Source: Treponema sp. (GTDB lineage: Bacteria > Spirochaetota > Spirochaetia > Treponematales > Rectinemataceae). From it: a DNA stretch of 14,337 nucleotides. Both the position numbers and the translations under genes were made by a program. The stretch is from NCBI GenBank assembly GCA_017849315.1, contig JAFIHQ010000084.1, forward strand, positions 1 to 14,337, in the 5' to 3' direction. Positions 7,282 through 13,642 of the stretch are shown one piece after another; within the stretch, counting starts at the first letter, position 1; every line of letters begins with the position of its first letter. Under the pieces are notes generated by a model, which saw nothing but the letters and a program-made list of their open reading frames with translations, had not been told where the DNA came from and searched no databases.

Positions 7282-7797
7282 ATGGATATAGAAACCGTCA
7301 AACTGTTGTCGCTCTATAACAAGACGGCAAACGCAAAAATGAATCAGTGCATTGAAAAGCTCAGCAATGAGCAGTGGGAAGCCAAGTTCAACTGCTTCTA
7401 CCCTACCATACGGGCGCTCTGCAACCACATCTATACTTCGGACATCAATTGGCTTAAACGGTTTGCGCTGCTCCGCGATTTTGAGTACCGCAAGAGCGAT
7501 GTGTTCAAGCGGGAGATAAAATTTGGCGAGATTATCATTGGTGACGTCGCAGACTATCTCAAGCTGCGCGCCGAGATCGATGTGGTGATTGAGCAGTTTG
7601 CCGGCGAACTGACGCCGGCCGATATGGGAAAGCGTCTTGTGTACAAAGATCCGCGTGGCAACGACCACGACAATCCGTACGGCGGGCTCATTCTTCACCT
7701 TTTCAACCACGAAACCCACCACCGGGGCATGATTTCGGTCTACCTCGAACAGCTGGGCATCGCCAACGATTACTCGAGCCTCTCGGTGGTCTTGTGA
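7282..7797 (+). CDS. DinB-fold protein (putative metal-dependent thiol transferase-like)
   Basis: A 171-residue four-helix-bundle protein of the DinB/YfiT-like superfamily. The ATG at 7282 is preferred over 7258 because GGAGG (7271-7275) sits 6 bases before it. The metal-binding histidines of the fold are visible: His49 (LCNHIYTSDINW) on helix 2, and His143 and His147 in HLFNHETHHRGM on helix 4. Some members of this superfamily (bacillithiol or mycothiol transferases) conjugate thiols to electrophiles; most have no known function. It closes the four-gene cluster, and no thiol-synthesis gene is seen nearby. A detoxification or substrate-conjugating role is possible but unproven. Confidence 0.85.
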   Translation: MDIETVKLLSLYNKTANAKMNQCIEKLSNEQWEAKFNCFYPTIRALCNHIYTSDINWLKRFALLRDFEYRKSDVFKREIKFGEIIIGDVADYLKLRAEIDVVIEQFAGELTPADMGKRLVYKDPRGNDHDNPYGGLILHLFNHETHHRGMISVYLEQLGIANDYSSLSVVL

Positions 7798-7903
7798 GCG
7801 ACAGTTTTGTGACGATGGCGCTGCAAGAAGCACGGTAGCGACAAAGAGCACCTATGCCAGCTCCAGCAATTGTCTGACCAGCGATGATCTGGGCCGCTTC
7901 TTT

Positions 7904-7930
7904 GACCGATCTTTACCAAGATCGGTCTTT
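7904..7930 (+). terminator. Stem-loop, possible terminator of the 4366-7797 cluster
   Basis: The perfect inverted repeat GACCGATCTT - TACC - AAGATCGGTC (7904-7927) is followed by only three T, so it would be a weak intrinsic terminator. It lies about 107 bases after the DinB stop and just upstream of the vapBC promoter. It overlaps the direct repeat at 7907-7938, so it may instead be a protein-binding site. The 7798-7903 stretch before it shows no gene. Confidence 0.4.
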
Positions 7931-7938
7931 ACCAAAAT
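7907..7938. repeat. Two 16-bp direct repeats before vapBC
   Basis: CGATCTTTACCAAGAT (7907-7922) is followed immediately by CGGTCTTTACCAAAAT (7923-7938), with 14 of 16 positions identical. The second copy contributes the TTTACC -35 hexamer of the vapBC promoter. The pair may be extra operator half-sites or a recent small duplication. Confidence 0.6.
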
Positions 7939-7956
7939 CGGATTAATGTGTATATT
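7928..7956 (+). promoter_or_regulatory. Sigma70-like promoter of vapBC
   Basis: TTTACC (7928-7933) and TATATT (7951-7956) are separated by 17 bases. The -10 lies inside the inverted repeat at 7945-7976, which would give direct repression by a bound antitoxin. The expected start is near 7963, about 36 bases before the GTG start of vapB. Confidence 0.5.
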
Positions 7957-7976
7957 TGATCAGATCTATACACATT
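7945..7976. promoter_or_regulatory. VapB operator candidate: 10-bp-arm perfect inverted repeat
   Basis: AATGTGTATA (7945-7954) and TATACACATT (7967-7976) are perfect inverted arms around a 12-base centre. The repeat covers the -10 and likely start site of vapBC. Ribbon-helix-helix VapB dimers, alone or with VapC, autorepress by binding such palindromes, so this is a strong candidate operator. Confidence 0.65.
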
Positions 7977-7998
7977 GATAAAGAGGAGGTAAAGCGCC

Positions 7999-8193
7999 GT
8001 GAGGACCAATATTGTAATAGACGATGACTTGATGGAGAAAGCGAGAAAAGTCTCGGGCCACAAGACCAAGAAAGATACTATCGAGGAGGCGCTGAAGCTC
8101 CTGATCGCTCAGAAAGAACAGGGTGAAATCAGAAAACTCCGTGGAAGGCTCAATTGGGAGGGCGATCTGGACGAGATGAGGCGGGATCAATGA
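7999..8193 (+). CDS. vapB: VapB-family ribbon-helix-helix antitoxin
   Basis: A 64-residue antitoxin of a type II pair. The start is GTG at 7999, with GAGGAGG (7983-7989) 9 bases upstream. MRTNIVIDDDLMEKARKVSG is the ribbon strand and first helix; KTKKDTIEEALKLLI (22-36) is the second helix of the DNA-binding domain. The C-terminal part (GRLNWEGDLDEMR) is the toxin-blocking tail, with the Trp/Asp pattern common in this group. The stop overlaps the toxin start in ATGA. It is expected to bind the inverted repeat at 7945-7976 and repress its own operon. Confidence 0.9.
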   Translation: MRTNIVIDDDLMEKARKVSGHKTKKDTIEEALKLLIAQKEQGEIRKLRGRLNWEGDLDEMRRDQ

Positions 8194-8585
8194 TCATAGC
8201 CGACACCTCCGTCTGGATCGACTATGTGCGAGGCGTCGAGTCTCTGCAGACCGATCTGCTCGATTATGAACTGCTCCACGAGAGGATAGCCACGGGCGAT
8301 ATCATAATCGTGGAGTTTTTCCAGGGTTTTAGAGAAGATGGAGACTTGAAAGCGGCAAAAGCAATAATGGAGAAACTTGAGTACTATGACTTTCTTGGAA
8401 AAGAAATGGCCATAAAGTCCGCAGAGAATTACAGGAAGTTGCGAAAATTGGGAGTGACTGTCAGAAAAACGATCGATGTCATAATAGGTAGTTTTTGTAT
8501 CGAACATGGTTTTGACTTACTGCATAACGATCACGATTTTGACCTGATGGAAGAGTATTTGGGTTTGCGGGTAAGACGTGGATGA
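8190..8585 (+). CDS. vapC: VapC-family PIN-domain ribonuclease toxin
   Basis: 131 residues, typical for a PIN toxin. The acidic metal-binding residues are all present: Asp5 (IADTSVWIDY), Glu42 (IIVEFFQGF), Asp96 (KTIDVIIGSFCIEHG) and Asp114/Asp116 (LLHNDHDFDLM). Such toxins cut tRNA or rRNA in a Mg/Mn-dependent way; the target here is unknown. The ATG at 8190 overlaps the vapB stop (ATGA), so translation is coupled; a TTG 12 codons earlier lies inside vapB and is unlikely. The toxin appears intact. The metallo-beta-lactamase gene begins 21 bases after its stop. Confidence 0.92.
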   Translation: MIIADTSVWIDYVRGVESLQTDLLDYELLHERIATGDIIIVEFFQGFREDGDLKAAKAIMEKLEYYDFLGKEMAIKSAENYRKLRKLGVTVRKTIDVIIGSFCIEHGFDLLHNDHDFDLMEEYLGLRVRRG

Positions 8586-8606
8586 GTGGACAAAAGGTGG
8601 TGAAAG

Positions 8607-9554
8607 ATGTCAACAACAGATCTGCTGCATCTGGCAGGCTCCTCCTGGGTTATCCCGGGACCGACCAATATTGGCGCAGTGGAGCGCGACGGCGGCGTAT
8701 ACCTGATTGATTCCGGGAACGACAAGGACGCAGGCCGCAAGATAAACAGGCTGCTGAACGAAAAAGGATGGAAGCTCTCAGGGATTATCAATACGCATTC
8801 CAACGCCGACCATATCGGTGGCAACGACTATTTGCAGCGGATGACCAATTGCAGGATTTTTGCCACACAGACCGAAAAAGCCTTTATTGAGTCACCCCAA
8901 CTTGAAGGCGCCTTTCTCTGGGGCGGTTATACGCCGAACGAGATGAAGAACAAGTTTTTCGAGGCAAAACCTTCGCGTGTTACGGACCTGATCCGCGCGG
9001 ATACGGAAATTCTACCGGGGCTGTGCGCCATCTCTTTGCCGGGCCACTACTTCGAAATGATCGGCGTTATTACCGACGATCGGGTGGCGTATCTCGGTGA
9101 TGCCATGTTTGGCGCCACGGTTCTGGAAAAGCATCCTATTCCTTATATCTATGACGTTGTGCGATACAGGGAAACGATCGAGCTGATTAAGTCGCTCGAT
9201 GCGGATTATTTTGTGATAAGCCACGGCGAGATTGAGCGTGATATTCAGTCTCTGACGGCGCTCAACCTGCAACGGGCGGCGGATATCGAAGGGTACATTA
9301 TGGAGGCGCTTGGTGGATCCGGCGGCTCCCACGACTCTGGAATGTCGTTGCCAACGCAGTCGCGGTCGTTTGAAGAAATATTGCAGTTTGTGTGCAACAG
9401 AATGGCCGTTAAGCTCGATGTGGCGCAATTCGCGCTGGCCGGCAATACGATTCGCTCTTTCTTGAGTTATCTTTCAAACTGCGGGAAAATTGGGTATCAG
9501 TTTACGGACAACAGGATGTATTGGACGATAAACAGCGTCACTCGGTACTCTTGA
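8607..9554 (+). CDS. Metallo-beta-lactamase-fold hydrolase with an Asn-substituted HxHxDH motif
   Basis: A 315-residue MBL-superfamily protein. The metal motif reads THSNADHIGG (63-72): His64, Asn66 in place of the second His, then Asp68 and His69. Later ligands are His147 (LPGHYFEM), Asp165 (YLGDAMFG) and His206 (VISHGE). The N-terminal GPTNIGAVERDGGVYLIDSG (18-37) is the usual beta-sheet entry of hydrolases related to glyoxalase II. The C-terminal 70 residues (SFEEILQFVCNRM, FLSYLSNCGKIGY, RMYWT) look like a winged-helix add-on. Metal site 1 may be altered by Asn66; the reaction is unknown. GGTGG lies 6 bases before the ATG. With 21 bases after vapC and no promoter between, it is probably read from the vapBC transcript. 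Confidence 0.87.
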   Translation: MSTTDLLHLAGSSWVIPGPTNIGAVERDGGVYLIDSGNDKDAGRKINRLLNEKGWKLSGIINTHSNADHIGGNDYLQRMTNCRIFATQTEKAFIESPQLEGAFLWGGYTPNEMKNKFFEAKPSRVTDLIRADTEILPGLCAISLPGHYFEMIGVITDDRVAYLGDAMFGATVLEKHPIPYIYDVVRYRETIELIKSLDADYFVISHGEIERDIQSLTALNLQRAADIEGYIMEALGGSGGSHDSGMSLPTQSRSFEEILQFVCNRMAVKLDVAQFALAGNTIRSFLSYLSNCGKIGYQFTDNRMYWTINSVTRYS

Positions 9555-9558
9555 AAAC

Positions 9559-9654
9559 TCATTCCGGCATGAGCCTCCTAAGCACTTCACGGGCATCTTT
9601 GCCCTTGGCGCCTTTGTCGGTGGATTCTCTCGCTTCGTCGAGTTTCTGATAAAG
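9559..9654 (-). pseudogene. Remnant resembling the C-terminal end of an antitoxin
   Basis: In the 128-base gap between two plus-strand genes, the minus strand has a 31-residue open segment ending in TGA (9561-9559). It begins LYQKLDEARE, then runs through DKGAKGKDAREVLRRLMPE. The LYxKLDEAxE...G...DAREVLxxL pattern is what I recall from the C-terminal ends of small Phd/RelB-type antitoxins. Directly upstream in frame is a TAG (9657-9655), with no start codon, so it cannot be a complete gene. I infer a decayed antitoxin whose front and toxin partner are gone. The evidence is pattern only, over 31 residues. Confidence 0.35.
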
Positions 9655-9682
9655 CTAACGTATCAAGTTGGAGGGTACGAAA

Positions 9683-10336
9683 ATGCCGACAGTCAATTTG
9701 GTAAGGGCGGATGGAACGCCGATCGATCACGAAAGCAAATTTCAAGGCAGCAAAAGCCTTGGCCTCGTTTTTTCTGGTGTCGGGTATAACTATCGCAATC
9801 CGCTTTTGTATTACTCGAAAGAGCTCTTGCTGCAGCACGGCTGCGACTATGTTGGGGTCGATTTCAAATATTACGCCGACCCCAGTTTTCGGACCCTGAG
9901 CGATGTCGAGCGCTATAAGCGCCTGAGCGGCGATAACGACATAGTCCTGGAAGAGGTGCACCGCCTTGCACCGGAGTACGACCGAATCTTCCTCGCCGGA
10001 AAATCAATGGGCACAAGCACGGTTCGTCATTGCCTCAAGGACAAAGAAATACTCAAGAAGGCAGCTATTATTCTCTTTACACCCGGTGGCGAATGGAATG
10101 AATTCATACTCGAGCTGCTCGAGCTGGACAACCCGACGCTCGTGGTAGGGAGCCTTGCGGACAAGCTTTATACCGTACCGAATTTGACAAGGCTGCATGA
10201 GAAAAAGAACCTGACGCTGCACGAGCTGCAAAACGCCAATCATTCTCTGGAAGTCAACAATGTTCAGGAGGATCTTGCAGCGCTGAAAGAGATTATGCGA
10301 TTACAAGAGCAGTTCATAATAGAAAGCTTAAGCTGA
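9683..10336 (+). CDS. Alpha/beta-hydrolase family protein
   Basis: A 217-residue alpha/beta-hydrolase without a signal peptide. The start at 9683 is chosen because TTGGAGGG (9667-9674) lies 8 bases upstream; a TTG at 9668 is inside that site. The candidate catalytic triad is in order: Ser108 in the nucleophile elbow GKSMG (106-110), Asp160 (VVGSLADKLY) and His187 (NANHSLE). The core strand GLVFSGVGYNYRNPLLYY (27-44) precedes the elbow as expected. The small size and the GSLAD...NHSLE ending resemble dienelactone-hydrolase-like or KANL3/Tex30-type small hydrolases. The substrate is unknown. Promoter signals in the preceding gap are not convincing, so readthrough from the MBL gene is possible. 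Confidence 0.8.
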   Translation: MPTVNLVRADGTPIDHESKFQGSKSLGLVFSGVGYNYRNPLLYYSKELLLQHGCDYVGVDFKYYADPSFRTLSDVERYKRLSGDNDIVLEEVHRLAPEYDRIFLAGKSMGTSTVRHCLKDKEILKKAAIILFTPGGEWNEFILELLELDNPTLVVGSLADKLYTVPNLTRLHEKKNLTLHELQNANHSLEVNNVQEDLAALKEIMRLQEQFIIESLS

Positions 10337-10367
10337 GGCGGATTGGGCGGTCCGGAAGCGCTCAATG

Positions 10368-10402
10368 AGAAAGGGCTGATAGAAAGGGCTGACTAAAAGC
10401 CC
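10368..10402. repeat. 12-bp direct repeat with a small hairpin
   Basis: AGAAAGGGCTGA occurs at 10368-10379 and again at 10381-10392 (period 13). The second copy's GGGCT (10386-10390) pairs with AGCCC (10398-10402) across a 7-base loop. It sits in the 91-base gap before the DPH6-type gene. It could be a weak terminator without a T-tract or a chance duplication. Confidence 0.4.
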
Positions 10403-10427
10403 GTAATTAATAAATAAGGCATCAAAT

Positions 10428-11087
10428 ATGGAAAACATCGTTCTGTCGTGGAGTGGCGGCAAAGACAGCGCCATGACCCTTTTCAGCGTCAAACAAGAGG
10501 CTAAGTACAACGTTGTCGCGCTCTTGACCACCGTCAATGAGGCGAATAACCGTTCGAGCATGCACGGGGTGCGCATGGAATTTGTACAAAGACAAGCGCA
10601 TGCGCTCGGAATCCCTTTGGACAGCATCGGTCTGTCCGAGAATTGTACCAACGAAGAATACGAAGCAAAAATGAACGCAGCCATGCTCGCTTACAAGGCT
10701 AGGGGAATAAGGACGGTCGCTTTTGGCGATCTTTTCCTGGAAGGAATCCGACGCTACCGGGAGGAGAACTTAAGCAAGGTGGGAATGAACCCGATATTTC
10801 CCTTATGGGGCCGCGGCACAAAATCCTTGCTGCAAGAGTTCCTCGACACCGGACACAGAGCGATAATCACCTTTGTCGACACAAAGGCGCTGGACAAGAG
10901 CTTTGCAGGCCGCGAGATCGATGCCGGCTTTCTCTCCGACTTACCCGCAGGCGTAGACCCTTGCGGGGAAAACGGCGAGTACCATTCCTTTGTTTTCGAC
11001 GGACCTATGTTCAAGGCGCCAATCGAATTTAAGGTCGGCGAGAAGGTTCTGAAAAGGGAGCAGTTCTATTACTGCGACATCGTCTGA
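10428..11087 (+). CDS. DPH6-family ATP pyrophosphatase (adenine nucleotide alpha-hydrolase fold)
   Basis: A 219-residue member of the family related to eukaryotic/archaeal diphthine-ammonia ligase. The PP-loop SGGKDS (9-14) binds and cleaves ATP. Family-specific segments are HGVRMEFVQRQAHALGIP (46-63), FGDLFLEGIRRYRE (99-112), the NPIFPLWG block (121-128) and PCGENGEYHSFVFDGP (178-193). In eukaryotes and archaea this enzyme amidates diphthine on elongation factor 2. Bacteria lack diphthamide, so the role of this protein must differ; amidation or ligation of another acid substrate is a guess. AAGG lies 8 bases before the ATG. The stop is 5 bases from the convergent beta-glucosidase stop, leaving no room for a standard terminator. 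Confidence 0.9.
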   Translation: MENIVLSWSGGKDSAMTLFSVKQEAKYNVVALLTTVNEANNRSSMHGVRMEFVQRQAHALGIPLDSIGLSENCTNEEYEAKMNAAMLAYKARGIRTVAFGDLFLEGIRRYREENLSKVGMNPIFPLWGRGTKSLLQEFLDTGHRAIITFVDTKALDKSFAGREIDAGFLSDLPAGVDPCGENGEYHSFVFDGPMFKAPIEFKVGEKVLKREQFYYCDIV

Positions 11088-11092
11088 GCGTT

Positions 11093-13615
11093 TTACCTCG
11101 TTTGAGCGTTTGCGCTAAGCTCGGCGTTCATCGCCGCAAGAAGGCCGGCAATCTGATCGTGGCTTAAGACGCCTTGGCTGAATGTGACGAGGGCACGCAG
11201 AGGTAGTTCGCTCATCATGTGCTGGATCATGCGGGCCATGGTTTCATCGCCTGCCCCGCTGTCCCTGCCACCGCCGCTGCCACCACCCGTCATGCCAGCC
11301 ATTTGCTGCTGAATCTGTGCAAGAAATGCGGCGCCGATCCCGGTAGCGGCTATTTCGCTCAACGTCGAATTCACCGTTAGAGGCTCTCCTGGCTGACGGG
11401 AGGAAGGCGGCAACGGCCGCCCATACAGCACCGCAAAGGCTTCGTCGGGCACTTTGAACGGCGAAGAAGGGTTGAGATACGCGGCAGGAAGCGATTTGGC
11501 TTTTGCCCGGCGCGTAACCTGTGCGGCTTGGCCAACCTGTCCAGATTGTTCACCTTGCCTCACCTGCTCCGCGCGCTCGACGTACTCTTCCATTACGAGC
11601 GAAGCCTCACAGAGAATATCGCGGCTCGACGCTGCTGCAGCTACAGTGTACTCACCGGCTTCCACAACCCAGGCTTTTTCGTCCACGTCGTAATACGAGA
11701 AAGCCCGCCTATCCAAGCTTAAGGCGACCGTCCGCGCTTCGCCTGGCTGTAGGTAGACCTTGCGGAATCCTTTGAGCTCTCGGATCGGCTTAAATACGGA
11801 CGGCGACTTCTGCGAGATATAGATTTGAACAACTTCGCTGCCAGCCACCTTGCCGGTGTTTTTTACCGTGAGACTGACCTCAACCTCGCCATCCTTTTTG
11901 GCAAGGGTAAGCCCGCTGTATGCAAAGCTCGTATAGGAAAGCCCATAGCCGAAGGGAAAGAGCACGTCGACGCCTGCTTTGTCGTAATATCGATAACCCA
12001 CATAGATACTTTCCCTGTATTCGACCGTCTTTTCCCCGCCGGGGAAATAGGCAAAGCTCGGCGTATCCTCAAGGCGTAAGGGAAAACTTTCGGCAAGCCT
12101 GCCGCTTGGGTTTACGTCGCCAAAAAGCAGGTCAGCAGCCGCCTCGGCGCCGGCCTCGCCTCCCAGGTAAAGCATCAGAAGCGCCTTGGCATCGACAAGC
12201 CAGGGCATTTCCACAGCGCTTCCGCCTGACAACAGCACAACTGTGTTGGGGTTGGCGCGGGCGACTTTTTTGAGGAGTGCCACGTGGCTTTCCGGAAGGC
12301 GCATGTGCGTGCGGTCAAAGCCTTCGCTTTCGTACGAATCGGGAAGGCCAATGCACACTACTGCAACATCCGCGCTCCTTGCGGCGCCCGCCGCTTCTTC
12401 GAGCAAATCCTCGTTCGGCGCATCAGACGCGAAGCCGGCCGTGTCAGGCTCAAGGTCGTAGCCAGGCGCATACACAAAATCGACGCCCCTCTTCTCGAGC
12501 ACATCGCAAAGATTCTCAAGCTTAAGCGGGTTTATTCGGCTACTCCCTGCCCCCTGATAGCGCGGTTCTTTGGCAAAAGTCCCGACCACGGCTAACTTTT
12601 TGTCTTTTGAAAGCGGCAGCAAGCCTTCATTTTTGAGTAGAACGGCCGATTCTGCCGCGATCTTGCGTGCCAATTCGTGATGTGCACGTGCGTCGCAATG
12701 GTAACCCGGTCTCCTAGCCTCTGCGGCCGCGAGAAGCAGGCAAAGTACCCGCGTGGCGGCCGTGTCCAGAACTTGAACCGACAGGGCACCAGTCTGGACC
12801 GCGTCGACAATGGCCTGGTCATTGTGAGGGCCGCTAAAGGGCATCTCGAGGTCCAAGCCCGCTGCCAGTCCTTTTACTCTGTCCACAATCGCGCCCCAAT
12901 CGGTCATCACGGCCCCGTCGAAACCCCATTCGCCCCGCAGAATATCCGTGAGCAAGGTCCTGTTCTGGCTGCCGAATTCGCCATTTACCTGGTTGTAACA
13001 GCACATGAGCGTCCAGGGATGCGCTCTTTTTACTGCCATTTCAAATGCCGAAAGATAAATCTCCCGCAGTGCCCGCTCGTCCACCACGGCGTTGATCACC
13101 ATCCGACACGTCTCCTGATTGTTCGCCGCAAAATGCTTGAGGCTCGTGCCTACGCCTTGGCTCTGCACTCCTTCGATCAAAGCCGATGCCATGACTCCAG
13201 CAAGGTACGGGTCTTCCGAAAAATACTCAAAGTTGCGCCCGCATAACGGGCTGCGCTTAATGTTAATGCCCGGGCCGAGCAGAATCGAGACGCCTTCCTG
13301 AAGGCATTCCTCGCCCAGCGTCCTGCCCATTTCTCGCAGAAGTTCCGGATCGAAACTGCAGGCCGTCGTGGCAGCAGTGGGGAAGCACGTGGCCGGCACG
13401 CTCTGGGTAATGCCGAACTGATCGTCGAGATTGGCCTGCTTACGAAGGCCGTGGGGACCATCCGTCATCATGATTTTCTGGACGCCAAGGCGCTCCACTC
13501 CCTTGCTCCACCAGAGGTTACTGCCGCTGCAGAGCCCCGCCTTTTCTTCCAACGTCATCTGCGCCAAAAGCGAGCGCGCCTTCTCTTCGTGTTTTTTCAT
13601 ATCATGCTCTTTCAT
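11093..13615 (-). CDS. Glycoside hydrolase family 3 beta-glucosidase
   Basis: 840 residues, no signal peptide, so probably cytosolic. It is expected to release beta-linked glucose (or xylose or similar) from oligosaccharides or aryl glycosides by a retaining mechanism. The N-terminal barrel has MMTDGPHGLR (49-58), KHFAANNQE (160-168) and the nucleophile Asp239 in VMTDWGA. The second domain has the acid/base region YESEGFDRTHMRLPE (428-442, Glu429 or Glu431). FPFGYGLSYTSF (553-564) leads into the fibronectin-III-like domain (about 570-670). No PA14 insert is seen. The last 160 residues carry a Gln/Gly-rich linker, a GGGSGGGRD stretch and a closing PLRALVTFSQGVLSHDQIAGLL helix segment, found in one GH3 clade. 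AAGGAG lies 9 bases before the ATG at 13615. It follows an esterase by 27 bases on the same strand, so the two are probably one operon. Confidence 0.95.
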   Translation of the reverse strand: MKEHDMKKHEEKARSLLAQMTLEEKAGLCSGSNLWWSKGVERLGVQKIMMTDGPHGLRKQANLDDQFGITQSVPATCFPTAATTACSFDPELLREMGRTLGEECLQEGVSILLGPGINIKRSPLCGRNFEYFSEDPYLAGVMASALIEGVQSQGVGTSLKHFAANNQETCRMVINAVVDERALREIYLSAFEMAVKRAHPWTLMCCYNQVNGEFGSQNRTLLTDILRGEWGFDGAVMTDWGAIVDRVKGLAAGLDLEMPFSGPHNDQAIVDAVQTGALSVQVLDTAATRVLCLLLAAAEARRPGYHCDARAHHELARKIAAESAVLLKNEGLLPLSKDKKLAVVGTFAKEPRYQGAGSSRINPLKLENLCDVLEKRGVDFVYAPGYDLEPDTAGFASDAPNEDLLEEAAGAARSADVAVVCIGLPDSYESEGFDRTHMRLPESHVALLKKVARANPNTVVLLSGGSAVEMPWLVDAKALLMLYLGGEAGAEAAADLLFGDVNPSGRLAESFPLRLEDTPSFAYFPGGEKTVEYRESIYVGYRYYDKAGVDVLFPFGYGLSYTSFAYSGLTLAKKDGEVEVSLTVKNTGKVAGSEVVQIYISQKSPSVFKPIRELKGFRKVYLQPGEARTVALSLDRRAFSYYDVDEKAWVVEAGEYTVAAAASSRDILCEASLVMEEYVERAEQVRQGEQSGQVGQAAQVTRRAKAKSLPAAYLNPSSPFKVPDEAFAVLYGRPLPPSSRQPGEPLTVNSTLSEIAATGIGAAFLAQIQQQMAGMTGGGSGGGRDSGAGDETMARMIQHMMSELPLRALVTFSQGVLSHDQIAGLLAAMNAELSANAQTR

Positions 13616-13642
13616 ACATGCCTGCTCCTTTGTGCCTTGCGC

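Noticed and set aside
7165..7851. Long minus-strand open frame of 228 codons opposite the DinB-fold gene.
   Set aside because: It is antisense to a gene with clear histidine motifs and a strong ribosome binding site, starts at a GTG without a good site, and its protein resembles no family I know.
7798..7906. Minus-strand open stretch containing an IIAGQTIAGAGIGAL-like hydrophobic run, resembling a transporter helix remnant.
   Set aside because: Only about 20 residues look membrane-like; stop codons flank it and no further transporter motif follows. Too short to call a pseudogene.
9587..9961. Minus-strand open frame of 124 codons over the 5' part of the alpha/beta-hydrolase gene.
   Set aside because: Opposite a real gene with a complete triad; no ribosome binding site or recognisable motif. 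The remnant I report nearby is in a different minus-strand frame.
12677..13246. Plus-strand open frame of 189 codons inside the GH3 gene.
   Set aside because: Shadow of a well-supported GH3 coding region; its high-GC third positions leave long antisense frames open.
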